From positions 1 through 29,672 of the forward strand of contig CAZSNT010000133.1 of assembly GCA_964607765.1 (NCBI GenBank): a DNA stretch of 29,672 nt, in the 5' to 3' direction. This document shows, piece after piece, positions 21,504 through 29,672 of this stretch. The position numbers and the translations under genes are program-made. The notes below the pieces were generated by a model. The model worked only from the letters and a program-made list of their open reading frames with translations, was not told the DNA's origin and searched no databases. The stretch's first letter is position 1. Each line of letters opens with the position of its first letter. This DNA comes from CAZSNT01 sp964607765. GTDB taxonomy: Bacteria > Verrucomicrobiota > Lentisphaeria > Oligosphaerales > JABHEG01.

Positions 21504-24500
21504 TCACTTCACTTGGATGGCTTCGACCTTGCCCGAGAAGGGGGCCTCACTGGTCCAGTCGCCGACGCAGGAGGCGGGAACGGTGTCGATGTTGTCGTAG
21601 CCCGTCGATAGCTTGTCGATGGGCTGCCTGGCGAGCAGGACGCCTGGCCCCCGGGCGACTTCACGGTCATTGAGTGTCAGCGTCAGAGCTTCCTTGCTGA
21701 CGCTGACAACGAGGGACGACTTGCCCACCGGCAGCGCTTGTGTGGCCGCGATTCGGCTCACGGCACTGCCGTTGCGGAGGATGAAGACGGGGATGCCTTT
21801 TTCGGCGAACAGGGCGTAGCCCGAGTTGCGTCCGCCGTGGGCCAGGATGACGCCCTTGGCACCCGCCTTGGCCTCGACGATTGCCGTGACCGTGAACGGC
21901 TTGTTGGCGACGGGTGGTGAGAGGAGTTTGCCGCGCTTGAGCGGGGCGACCGCGGCGTCGGCTTTTGGTGCCGGCGGGGCGGCCATTCTGAGCGACTCAA
22001 GGACGTCGGTGGAGATTTCGCGTCCGTTAAGGGCGAGGATCTTACCGTCGGTTGTGCTGCAGTAGAGGTCGCCGCCGGACGCGATGAGTCCATCGAACAC
22101 CGGGACGCCCGCCAGTTCGGCGCCGCCGATTGCCTCGCCGGTCTTGGCAGCGATGGCAAGCAGGACGCCACCCTTCGTCCCCATCCAGTTCTCAAGCTGC
22201 TTCAGCTCGGCTCCCGGGGCGTTCTGCCTGCTCTGCTCGTCGAAGACATCCCGCGGGCCCGCGACGTAGATGGTGTCACCGGCTTTGCACATAGCTCGGG
22301 CGAGCAGGGCGTAGTGCTTCGACCACAGGTAACTCCCGGTTTTGCCGGCCTCGGGCGGCGCCGGTGCGCGCCGTCTGCGCGTGGTGAGGTCCATTGTGCC
22401 TACCTTGTCGTGGGCCGCGGCGAAGAAGTGGAACTCCATGGGGACAGTCCAGCGCCAGTACTGCTGCCGGCGTCCGAAGCCGTAGACGGTGTTTGCGTCG
22501 GACACCAGGATTTTCCCGGCCGGGGTCGCTTTGCCGGCGGTGAAGTAGCCCTGCCAGCCGCTGTAGAAATCGCTGCCGTAGAGCCAGTAGGTCCGGTGCC
22601 AGCCTGTGTCGTCGCAGAAACCGGTGGGACAGAACAGGTGGGCGTGCTCGGGATTCTGTTTGGGGGGCGGCGCACCGGCATCGGGGCTCCGGCCCATGGG
22701 CTTCGCCACCAGGGCCAGGGGAGTCCCATCAGGGGTGAAGGCTTGGGAGCGCATGTAGACGTGAGCGTCGACGCTGCTCATGATATCCGGCTTGCCGGCG
22801 GGCATGTTGAGCCAGCTGACGTAATCCTGCATGTCCCTGCCATCGACTTTGGCGTGCCCATCCAGCACGGTCTCGCTCAGCAATCTGCCGCTGACCGCGT
22901 CGAGCCGCACCAAACGCAGCCCCCCGTCGAGAAACACTGAGCGCCCGGCCGCCGCATACAGAACCCCGTCGCGGATCAGGACGCTGCCGTGGACGGGCCA
23001 GACGGACTCGAGCCGCTCGTAGACCACAAGGCGCTCGTCAACAGGAGCAGCGCGGAAGCGCCAGGCAAGTTCACCATCGCTGGCCCGCAGGCAGTAGATG
23101 TGACCGTCTCGGCAGCCGAACAGGACCAGCCCTCTCCAAAGCGTGGGCGGCGAATCCACCTCCCCGCCCGCGATATACTCCCACTTGGGGGTTGCCCGCG
23201 CCGTGTCGTAGGCGCAGACGGCATGGCGGTCAGGAGCTGCGACCACCAGCAGGTTGCCGGAGACCACCGGCGAGGTGATCCTGCCGCCGGTCTCGATGGC
23301 AAAAGCCTTGCCTGATTGTGCCGTGATGGGGGTTGGACTCGAGCCGCTGCGCGTGCTGTCATATCGGTACGTAGGCCAATCCGTCGGGGAGGCGGCACGG
23401 GGCACGTCGACCGTTGAGGCGCCGAACGCCGGGCCCTTCTCCAGACGCTCCGGAAGTACGCCCGGAAGCCGCGGGCCGCGGGCCGCGGCGAGGGCATTAA
23501 AGCCGTCGAGCTTGGTCTCCAGGTAGCACGCGCACGGATGCTGGGGCGCGTAAATGAGGCCATTTGCCGGAACGACACCGTAGAGGCAGGCCCCGCGGAC
23601 CCAGTGATTGACGTCCCACTGCTGTCTGCGGAAGTCGACCAGTTCGATGCCGGCTCTGCTGGTGAGCAGGTAGTTCTTCGTCGCCTTGGCTCGGTAGCAG
23701 CGATGGTGGAAGAAGTAGATATCGCGGGAGGGCGGGAAGGTGACCTTGACCTCGCCGGTGTTGAGATCGAGCCCGTAGGTGTTGCCCGGCTTGGCACCAT
23801 CGCGCGAGTCGCCGAACCACACCTTGCCATCGATCACGAAGACGTCCTCGGGCGAGGCGTATCCGCTGTCTGGATGGTGGGCTGCCCAGAGCGTTTTCCC
23901 GGTGGCACTGTCCAGCGCGGTGATCGTGTCCTTGGCGCCCTTGGTGGACCAGCCCCCCTTGTTGGCGGCTTCACCCCCGGCGATGAGAACGACCTTGTCG
24001 GTCGCCACCAGCGTCGGCATGAAACGGGAATGGTAGCGCTCCGGACGCGGCACAGGCGTCGACTGCCAGAGCGTCTTCCCGGTGTAGGCGCTCTTGCAGG
24101 TCACCCGGTCCCTCTCGTAGAAGTAGAGCTGCCCATCCAGCACGGCCAGTGTGCCCGGCACGACCCATTGCCCGGTGCGCCACAGAACGGCTCCTGTGTT
24201 GAGGTTGACTGCCGTGATGGCACGATCCCCTTCCTTGTACCACTGACCGTCCGGCAGCGGACCGCACACCGCGTAGCACACGCCGTCGCTGATCAACAGC
24301 TCGGTCGTGCCGGTCGTCTCTGCGTAGAGCCGGGCTGTCTCACCGCTGCTCGCATCGATCTGTTCGACGGGGGCGTCCAATCCAAGGGTGGCGTAGACGT
24401 ACCCGTCCACTGCGGCGAGGCGTCGCGGCAGGGAGGCCGGGCCGCTCTTCAAGCCGTGCAGGTGATTGCTCCACGTCCCGATCTCGCGTTTCCAGAGCAG

Positions 24501-25178
24501 CTTGCCGTTGTAGGCATCGCGGCCGGTCAAGGCCCAGCGCGGCGGCATCAGAATGGACCACGATGGGCCCTCGTCGATGATGGTGAACACCTTGCCTCCG
24601 GCGCTGACCACGGCATTGAGGGACGACATGCGATCGTGGTGCCGGCTGTAGCGCGGACCGGCGACCCACTGCATGCGCCGCGGCGGACCCACGACGTCAT
24701 CATTCGAGACGGCGTTGTTGTCGGGACCATAGAGGTAGTGGGTCCACTCGTCGGTGTCCGTGCGGCTCGGCTTCACGGTGGTGACGCCGTTCAGGATGCT
24801 CCGACCGCCCGGGACGAGCACGCGGTTGATCTCGTCACGGAGATGCGCGCCGTCCGTGCCGGACTGGGCGGTGTTGACCGTGCAATCGATGTAGGGAAGC
24901 TGTTTGCCGTCGAAGCGGCTCACGGTGATCTGCCCATATCGCCCCGCAGCAGTCAGGGCCCGTCGTGCAGCAGTGACTTTGCCCAAGTCGGTGTCGAGAC
25001 CGTGGACGATCGTGCGATCAGGCGGAAACTGAAGGAGGGTACTGACGTCGTCCAACCCGATCACGACGGTCACGCCATCAGGGGTGCACGTGTCGTCTTC
25101 CGCCAAAGTGACGGCGCCCGTGCAGGCCAGGAAAAGGCATGATGCCAGGGAGAGGCGGACGAGACGTTTCGTAGTCAT
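21504..25178 (-). CDS. P2: secreted double PQQ-like propeller protein with methyltransferase-like N-domain and LamG-like C-domain
   Basis: The ATG at 25176-25178 has AAGGAG seven bases upstream and starts a signal peptide (MTTKRLVRLSLASCLFLACT, cleavage likely after TLA at ~26). The product has 1224 residues. Residues 34-140 look like a class I methyltransferase: VHGLDTD keeps the acidic end of strand 2 (Asp62), GRYGQITVSRFDGKQLPYID follows, and EINRVLVPGG closes it. The glycine loop, however, reads VIGLDD. Then come DEWTHYLYGPDNNAV, a first propeller (ITALDSATGKTLW), the motif HHRCYRAKAT (23681-23710) with GACLYG and HPCACY (23521-23600), DWPTYRYDSTRSG, and a second propeller (YCLRASDGELAWRF, ESVWPVHGSV). 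The last ~145 residues form a LamG/concanavalin-like domain (VILAHGGRNSGYALF), absent from P1 and P3. Location probably periplasm or surface; function unknown. Confidence 0.85.
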   Translation of the reverse strand: MTTKRLVRLSLASCLFLACTGAVTLAEDDTCTPDGVTVVIGLDDVSTLLQFPPDRTIVHGLDTDLGKVTAARRALTAAGRYGQITVSRFDGKQLPYIDCTVNTAQSGTDGAHLRDEINRVLVPGGRSILNGVTTVKPSRTDTDEWTHYLYGPDNNAVSNDDVVGPPRRMQWVAGPRYSRHHDRMSSLNAVVSAGGKVFTIIDEGPSWSILMPPRWALTGRDAYNGKLLWKREIGTWSNHLHGLKSGPASLPRRLAAVDGYVYATLGLDAPVEQIDASSGETARLYAETTGTTELLISDGVCYAVCGPLPDGQWYKEGDRAITAVNLNTGAVLWRTGQWVVPGTLAVLDGQLYFYERDRVTCKSAYTGKTLWQSTPVPRPERYHSRFMPTLVATDKVVLIAGGEAANKGGWSTKGAKDTITALDSATGKTLWAAHHPDSGYASPEDVFVIDGKVWFGDSRDGAKPGNTYGLDLNTGEVKVTFPPSRDIYFFHHRCYRAKATKNYLLTSRAGIELVDFRRQQWDVNHWVRGACLYGVVPANGLIYAPQHPCACYLETKLDGFNALAAARGPRLPGVLPERLEKGPAFGASTVDVPRAASPTDWPTYRYDSTRSGSSPTPITAQSGKAFAIETGGRITSPVVSGNLLVVAAPDRHAVCAYDTARATPKWEYIAGGEVDSPPTLWRGLVLFGCRDGHIYCLRASDGELAWRFRAAPVDERLVVYERLESVWPVHGSVLIRDGVLYAAAGRSVFLDGGLRLVRLDAVSGRLLSETVLDGHAKVDGRDMQDYVSWLNMPAGKPDIMSSVDAHVYMRSQAFTPDGTPLALVAKPMGRSPDAGAPPPKQNPEHAHLFCPTGFCDDTGWHRTYWLYGSDFYSGWQGYFTAGKATPAGKILVSDANTVYGFGRRQQYWRWTVPMEFHFFAAAHDKVGTMDLTTRRRRAPAPPEAGKTGSYLWSKHYALLARAMCKAGDTIYVAGPRDVFDEQSRQNAPGAELKQLENWMGTKGGVLLAIAAKTGEAIGGAELAGVPVFDGLIASGGDLYCSTTDGKILALNGREISTDVLESLRMAAPPAPKADAAVAPLKRGKLLSPPVANKPFTVTAIVEAKAGAKGVILAHGGRNSGYALFAEKGIPVFILRNGSAVSRIAATQALPVGKSSLVVSVSKEALTLTLNDREVARGPGVLLARQPIDKLSTGYDNIDTVPASCVGDWTSEAPFSGKVEAIQVK

Positions 25179-25369
25179 GCTCGGGCTCCTTGATAGAGTG
25201 GACCACGTACCGTATCGCCGCGGACGGCTGGATCAATGGGCCTACCCATTTGCGCCCTTGTTTCCAGAACCAGTCCCCGCTATCTTCCCCCCGTGACCGG
25301 AATATCTGTCGTTGTTTACTATCCAAAGACGTCCCGCATACCGTAGGTGAACCCCAAGGAGCTGTGCCG

Positions 25370-26236
25370 ATGTCCCCCGATCTTTCTCGCCGTGACCTCT
25401 TTAAGGTCGGCCTGGCCGCCAGCGCCGCGGTCCTGCCACTGCAAGCCAAGGAGCCTGCTGGTGCCCCCACCAATCTGGAGGGGCGCATCTTCAAAGCGCT
25501 CAAAGGAATGGGGGGCGAGCCGCTAGTGGCATTCAAGAAACTCAAGGAACTCGGGTTCCATGGCGTCGAAAGCGGCAATCCGGCCAAGGCGGAGGCCTAT
25601 CGGCAGGCGAGCGCCGAAACCGGCATCATGGTTCATGGCAAGGTCTGCGGCTGGCATTGGAGGACTCGTCTCAGCAGTCCGGACGAAGCCGTTCGGGCCA
25701 AGTGCCGGGAGCTCTTGGAGAACGACATCCGTGCCGTGCACAAGCTTGGTGGTTCGTCCGTACTGCTCGTTCCCGGCAAGGTGACTGGCGCAAACGAGAC
25801 CCACGACCACGTTTGGCATCGCTCCATCGAGGTCGTCAAACCGGTGTTGCCGCTCGCCAGTCGCTTAGGCGTTCGAATTCTCATTGAGACTGTGTGGAAC
25901 GGCTTCTGCGAATCGCCGGAGAAGCACCGAGACTACGTCGATGCATTCAGCAGCCCTTGGGTTGGCTCGTATTTCGACATAGGCAATATGCAGAAATTCG
26001 CCCCGGCGGAGGAGTGGATCCGGACGCTGGGCAAGCGCATCGTCAAGCTCGACGTCAAAGACTGGGGCGTGAAAACCCGATTCTGCCGTCTCGGCGATGG
26101 CGACGTGGACTGGGACAAGGTACGCGAAGCCCTGATCGAGATTGGTTTCTCCGGCTGGGCGACTCGCGAAGGCCGCGACAAGTCTCTTGAGGACACCTCC
26201 AAGCTCATCGACCAACTCCTCATCGGCAAGGCGTGA
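25370..26236 (+). CDS. Tat-exported sugar phosphate isomerase/epimerase-like protein (xylose isomerase-like TIM barrel)
   Basis: The start is ATG 25370, with AAGGAG ending eight bases before it; upstream in-frame residues do not fit. The 288-residue product has a twin-arginine signal (SRRDLFKVGLAASAAVLPL) and an AP-endonuclease-2/xylose isomerase-like barrel. Likely metal ligands are Glu173 (LIETVW), Asp203 (YFDIGN) and Glu267 (TREGRD). The fourth position, usually His in H-x-K-D, is Asp228 (LDVKDW). The RLGDGDVDWDKV block before the last Glu is typical of this group. Members isomerise or epimerise sugars, and some act in inositol or keto-sugar breakdown; those with a Tat signal work in the periplasm. 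It diverges from P2 (192 bases between starts) and converges on P3. Substrate unknown. Confidence 0.87.
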   Translation: MSPDLSRRDLFKVGLAASAAVLPLQAKEPAGAPTNLEGRIFKALKGMGGEPLVAFKKLKELGFHGVESGNPAKAEAYRQASAETGIMVHGKVCGWHWRTRLSSPDEAVRAKCRELLENDIRAVHKLGGSSVLLVPGKVTGANETHDHVWHRSIEVVKPVLPLASRLGVRILIETVWNGFCESPEKHRDYVDAFSSPWVGSYFDIGNMQKFAPAEEWIRTLGKRIVKLDVKDWGVKTRFCRLGDGDVDWDKVREALIEIGFSGWATREGRDKSLEDTSKLIDQLLIGKA

Positions 26237-26307
26237 CTGTGGGCTTGGGATGTTTGTCGGATTCTCCTATCGGTTCTGGGACCGGAACCAGGGCCTGTGC
26301 GGTCATA

Positions 26308-29300
26308 TCACGGTACGGTCTGGCCCTTCGGAACACCCCCTTTGCGGGCAGTGCCCGCAAGGCAGACCACCGTCCCATTCCTGCCGCTCAGGAACAGTGC
26401 CCCGTCGGCCGCGATCAACCCGTCGAATACGGGAGCCTCGACGAGTTTCTGCGTATTGATCACTGTTCCAGTCGTTCGTGAAAGGGTTGTCAGAACGGCA
26501 TCGGCGTCCGGCCGGAAGGACGCTGCCGGGTCTTCGGCAGGGACAACGTCAGCGGGACCTGCGAGGATCAGTTTGTCTCTCGTCAGCACCATCGACCGGA
26601 CTCGTACAGGAATGTGCCTTTCCCATTCGTATGCAGCAACGTTTCGCTTTCCCTTTTTGACCATCTTGGGTTTGTGTTTCGCGGCGAAGATGAGGGAGCC
26701 CTGTTCGCCGGGGGTGAAGCCGGGGCGCACCCGCACGTGCTTCAGCATCATTTCCGCCCCGTAGACCCACTGGTCGTCGAAGGAGAGTAGTCTGCCGCAG
26801 GCGGCGGTGAGTCGGCTCCGCCCCCTGTCCCATCCGGGCCATCGGGTGTCGTAGATCCAGTAGTGCCCTTCATTGAAGGTGGTATCGAGAAAACCGCCGG
26901 TGGCGATGAGGCGCCTTCCGGAGGCGTTGCGGTCCGTGGCCGCGGGGTAGAGGCGATGGCCCCCGCCCTGCGGGCCCAGGTCCTTCATCGGCGCAGGGAA
27001 GCGCTTGAGGTCGCTCGAGAGCCTCTCCTGAAAGAGGTAGATGTCGGAGCCGTCGCTTGCCAGGATGTCGGTCTTGGTCCCGTCCATGTAGCCTGCCGTC
27101 CCGGCGTCCTTCTGCGGGTCGGCATGGGGGCCGTCGAGCCGATTTCTATACACGACGGCTCCCGTGTTGGAGTCGAGAGCATAGGCATGGATTCCGCCGT
27201 CGAGGTAGGTCGAGCGGCCTGCTGTCAAGTAGACGAGGTGCTTGCCCGTAATGCGATCCTGCTGTATGAGTACACTTCCGTGCACAGGCCATGCCGACTC
27301 GAGCTGGCCGTAGACCATGATCTGGCGCAATGCGGGGGCGGCGCGAAACCGCCATTGCAGCGCTCCGTCCGAGGCCGTCAGGGCGTACACGTGCCCGTCC
27401 GTCGAACCGAAGAAGACGCGGCCGCCGTGAAGGGTCGGGGGGGAGTCGATCCGGGCGCCCGCCGTGTAGTGCCAGGCCCGCTTCCCTGTCGCCGCATCCA
27501 GAGCGACGACCCTGTGCGCGTCCTTCTCGGCGACGTATACACGACCGCTCGCCACGACCGGCGGGGTGAGCGGGGCGGCCAGCCGGGTCCGCCATTTCTC
27601 ATGCGGTCTGTCTGGGACCTCTGTGCTCGCGCGAGCGCTTCTCGTGTGATCGCGCCGGTAGGTGGGCCAGTCTGAGCCGTCATCGACTCCGGCTGATCCG
27701 GCCTTGCCGTAGGCCGGTCCCTTGAAGAGGCGTTCGGCCTTCGCCGTGGTGGGCTGCCGGTTGTGCGCTGTCATTACATTGAAGTTGGCGAGCAGGACGC
27801 CGGGGTAACACACGCACTGGTGAGGCGCCATGTAGGTCAAACCGTTGGCGGGCAGCGAGCCGTAGATGCACGGGGCCCGCAGCCAGTCTGTTCGCATGTG
27901 CCGGTCGTCAGTCAGGTCGAGGTATTCGATGCCCCGCTTGTTCAGCATGAGGAAGCGCTCGGTCGCTTTTCCCGGGTAGCATCTTGCGTGATGGCCGGGG
28001 CTCTTGAGCTTGGGCGCGGAGACTTCGCGAACCGTCTCCCCGGTCAAGGGATCCAGGCCGATGCTTCGCACCTCGGTTGCGTTCCTCACGTCATCCTTCG
28101 TACCTTTGGTCTCCTCTCTTGCCCAGAGGAGACCTCGGGCCACGAAAAGGCTGCTTCTCACGCTCTTCGGGCTTTTCCACAGGATGCGACCGGTCTCAGT
28201 GTCGTAGGCGGTGATCGCGCCTTTGCTGTAGAGGACAACCTTGTCCAGCACCGCCAGAGCGCCGGAACGGGCCCGCTTGTACGTCTCGGCCATTTTGCCT
28301 GGTTCCGTACGCCATAGCGTTTTGCCGGTCGCCCGGTCGAGGCAGACCACTTGTTTGTAGTTGGCGTAGACCACCTTGCCAGGGGTAGCGGCGAGCGTAT
28401 GAGGCGCTACAGGGCCGGGGTCGGTCTGCCAGAGTTGCTCACCGGTCCTGGCGTTGACGGCCATGATGGTCGCGGACTGGGGCGCCATTTCAGTCCATGC
28501 GTTCTTCTCGGGCGGGCTGTCCGCTGTGCGGACGCGCAGGACGAGCGTGGTCTCGTGGCAGATGATCTCGTCAGTCTTCTCCGTGCCGGGGACTACGCTC
28601 AACACCGCGCCGGTTGCCGCGTCGAGAACGCTTACGGGCGCTTCGTATCCGAGTGTGGCATACACTCTGTCCTGGTCCGCAACGAGGCGGCGAGCGAGGG
28701 TGGTCGGGGCCACGCGGAGCATGAGAGCCCAGGTCTTTCCGGACGCCCACATCCTCTTGTCGTGCCACTTGCGCCAGCCGAACTTGGCGATCGGTTTCTT
28801 CCAGAGGAGAACGCCGTTGAAGGCGTCCCGCGCGATGAGGGTCCAGGCGTCGGGCATGCGCTTGTCAACCAGGCCGGTAGTCCCCTCGTCCCAGAAGTAG
28901 AAGAGCCTTCCCCTGGCGGTCACCATGGCGGCGAGACTGGAGTTGATCTCATGGCTTCTTGCATACATGGGGCCTGCGACCCACTGCATGTGGCTGGGCG
29001 GGCCCACGACAGTGTCTCTGGCCACGGGGATGTTGTCCGGGCCGTGGTGGTGGTGGGACCACTCGTCCATCGCTTCGGGCCATGGCTTGGTGTGCCGCGT
29101 CCAGGCGCCATTCGCGCGGATCATGGCCGTCGCCAGGGGGGCGAGTACGCGGTCGATCTCACCGGACGGGACGTCGTCCTTGTTGTGGACGATAAGAAGA
29201 TTGACCATGTTGTCTGCGTAGGGGAGCACCTTGCCGTCCCAGGCGGCTGTCGTGATCCGGCCCCCCTTGCTCCTCGCAGCATCCATTCCGACCTCGCGCG

Positions 29301-29493
29301 GCAGCAGGGCCTGTATCACCGCGGTGTCGTTCGGTGCGGAAACCGCGATTCGGTCTGCACGCGGCGGGTTGACTTCCACGACCAGGCCGCCCTGGAAGCG
29401 GGCTTGCGTCAACAGGTCCTCGGCGCAGGCAATGCCTGGTGAGAGCCATATCGGAAGCACAAGCAAGGCGGCTGTCGTCACTCGGGGTTGCAT
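26308..29493 (-). CDS. P3: secreted double PQQ-like propeller protein with degenerate methyltransferase-like N-domain
   Basis: The start is the ATG at 29491-29493 (1061 residues), with GGGAAGGAAG just upstream and a signal peptide after it (MQPRVTTAALLVLPIWLSPG, cleavage near IACA). An in-frame GTG at 29520 would place that ribosome site inside the gene. Residues ~33-125 match the N-domain of P1 and P2 (GRITTAAWDGKVLPYADNMV, EIDRVLAPLA), but this copy is the most eroded: the loop reads VEVNPP and the final Gly-Gly is gone. The linker is DEWSHHHHGPDNIPV. Propeller 1 has VCLDRATGKTLWRT and ITAYDTETGRILW. The Cys/His motif is HHARCYPGKAT (27962-27996) with APCIYG and HQCVCY (27800-27890). DWPTYRRDHTRSA opens propeller 2 (VVALDAATGKRAW, ESAWPVHGSV). 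Function unknown. It converges on the isomerase-like gene, with 71 bases between them. Confidence 0.85.
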   Translation of the reverse strand: MQPRVTTAALLVLPIWLSPGIACAEDLLTQARFQGGLVVEVNPPRADRIAVSAPNDTAVIQALLPREVGMDAARSKGGRITTAAWDGKVLPYADNMVNLLIVHNKDDVPSGEIDRVLAPLATAMIRANGAWTRHTKPWPEAMDEWSHHHHGPDNIPVARDTVVGPPSHMQWVAGPMYARSHEINSSLAAMVTARGRLFYFWDEGTTGLVDKRMPDAWTLIARDAFNGVLLWKKPIAKFGWRKWHDKRMWASGKTWALMLRVAPTTLARRLVADQDRVYATLGYEAPVSVLDAATGAVLSVVPGTEKTDEIICHETTLVLRVRTADSPPEKNAWTEMAPQSATIMAVNARTGEQLWQTDPGPVAPHTLAATPGKVVYANYKQVVCLDRATGKTLWRTEPGKMAETYKRARSGALAVLDKVVLYSKGAITAYDTETGRILWKSPKSVRSSLFVARGLLWAREETKGTKDDVRNATEVRSIGLDPLTGETVREVSAPKLKSPGHHARCYPGKATERFLMLNKRGIEYLDLTDDRHMRTDWLRAPCIYGSLPANGLTYMAPHQCVCYPGVLLANFNVMTAHNRQPTTAKAERLFKGPAYGKAGSAGVDDGSDWPTYRRDHTRSARASTEVPDRPHEKWRTRLAAPLTPPVVASGRVYVAEKDAHRVVALDAATGKRAWHYTAGARIDSPPTLHGGRVFFGSTDGHVYALTASDGALQWRFRAAPALRQIMVYGQLESAWPVHGSVLIQQDRITGKHLVYLTAGRSTYLDGGIHAYALDSNTGAVVYRNRLDGPHADPQKDAGTAGYMDGTKTDILASDGSDIYLFQERLSSDLKRFPAPMKDLGPQGGGHRLYPAATDRNASGRRLIATGGFLDTTFNEGHYWIYDTRWPGWDRGRSRLTAACGRLLSFDDQWVYGAEMMLKHVRVRPGFTPGEQGSLIFAAKHKPKMVKKGKRNVAAYEWERHIPVRVRSMVLTRDKLILAGPADVVPAEDPAASFRPDADAVLTTLSRTTGTVINTQKLVEAPVFDGLIAADGALFLSGRNGTVVCLAGTARKGGVPKGQTVP

Positions 29494-29672
29494 GTCTCTT
29501 CCTTCCCTGTTCTTTAGCACTGGATGCCTGATCGCAGCATCGTTTCAGTATCTTGTTCACTGTCATCCTATAGTGGAGCGAAAACCGGCTATTGATCGCT
29601 GTTTTCGAGGCTGATGGCATCAGTTCTCGCGAGACCCCAGTTTGGACATTCAAACCCGCGGAGCTCAATCGG

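Noticed and set aside
23538..25142. Long plus-strand open frame (534 codons) opposite P2
   Set aside because: It mirrors the codons of P2. High GC makes stop codons rare on the opposite strand. It has no family motif and no ribosome site.
26272..26327. Terminator hairpins between the isomerase gene and P3
   Set aside because: GGTTC/GAACC and AGGGCC/GGCCCT stems are short, have no T-run, and the second runs into the P3 coding end.
28351..29442. Plus-strand open frame (363 codons) opposite P3
   Set aside because: Same antisense effect. P3 has signal peptide, blades and a ribosome site; this frame has none.

Overview
The window is GC-rich bacterial DNA. It probably comes from a heterotroph of the PVC group, with a Lentisphaerota, Kiritimatiellota or Planctomycetota lineage as the best guess. 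The reasons are an (R)FTLIELLVVIAIIAILAS-type pseudopilin with a C-terminal H-x9-D[S] motif, Cys-type sulfatases, a DUF4838 glycosidase-like protein, an NPCBM domain, Tat-exported aldo/keto reductase and sugar-isomerase-like enzymes, and very large secreted PQQ-like propeller proteins. No rRNA, tRNA or CRISPR array was seen. The taxonomic call is inference from gene content.

Layout. 1-1454: the 3' end of a secreted NPCBM-domain protein, a sulfatase remnant and a small four-helix membrane protein. 1455-2148: no gene, but a series of inverted repeats. 2149-2753: an AbrB-type antitoxin and Doc/Fic toxin pair. 2754-3240: a 39-bp tandem repeat next to a diverged inverted counterpart. 3241-5654: a two-gene operon of a secreted ankyrin/TolB-like-propeller protein and a Tat-exported aldo/keto reductase. 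5693-8824 (-): the first giant propeller protein (P1), with a 51-bp remnant of a GH2 beta-galactosidase gene just upstream. 8950-14560: a secreted DUF4838 protein (-) flanked by two DUF4143-type AAA ATPases (- and +). 14575-19256: an AraC regulator divergent from a lacZ-like GH2 beta-galactosidase, which overlaps a pseudopilin gene. 19266-19847: a decayed sialate O-acetylesterase followed by a strong two-stem hairpin. 19955-21388: an intact sulfatase. 21504-25178 (-): the second giant propeller (P2). 25370-26236 (+): a Tat-exported sugar phosphate isomerase/epimerase-like protein. 26308-29493 (-): the third giant propeller (P3).

How it fits together. Most genes suit scavenging of sulfated and acetylated glycans: sulfatase, beta-galactosidase, DUF4838 protein, esterase remnant, and export of sugar-modifying oxidoreductases and isomerases. 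The most unusual feature is the set of three paralogous exported proteins P1, P2 and P3. Each has a signal peptide, a methyltransferase-like Rossmann segment whose glycine-rich SAM loop is lost, a DEW[TS]H linker, and two PQQ-like propellers separated by a conserved Cys/His motif. Their function is not known to me. Several gene remnants (sulfatase, esterase, GH2) and palindromic intergenic repeats show that this is a region of active gene turnover.
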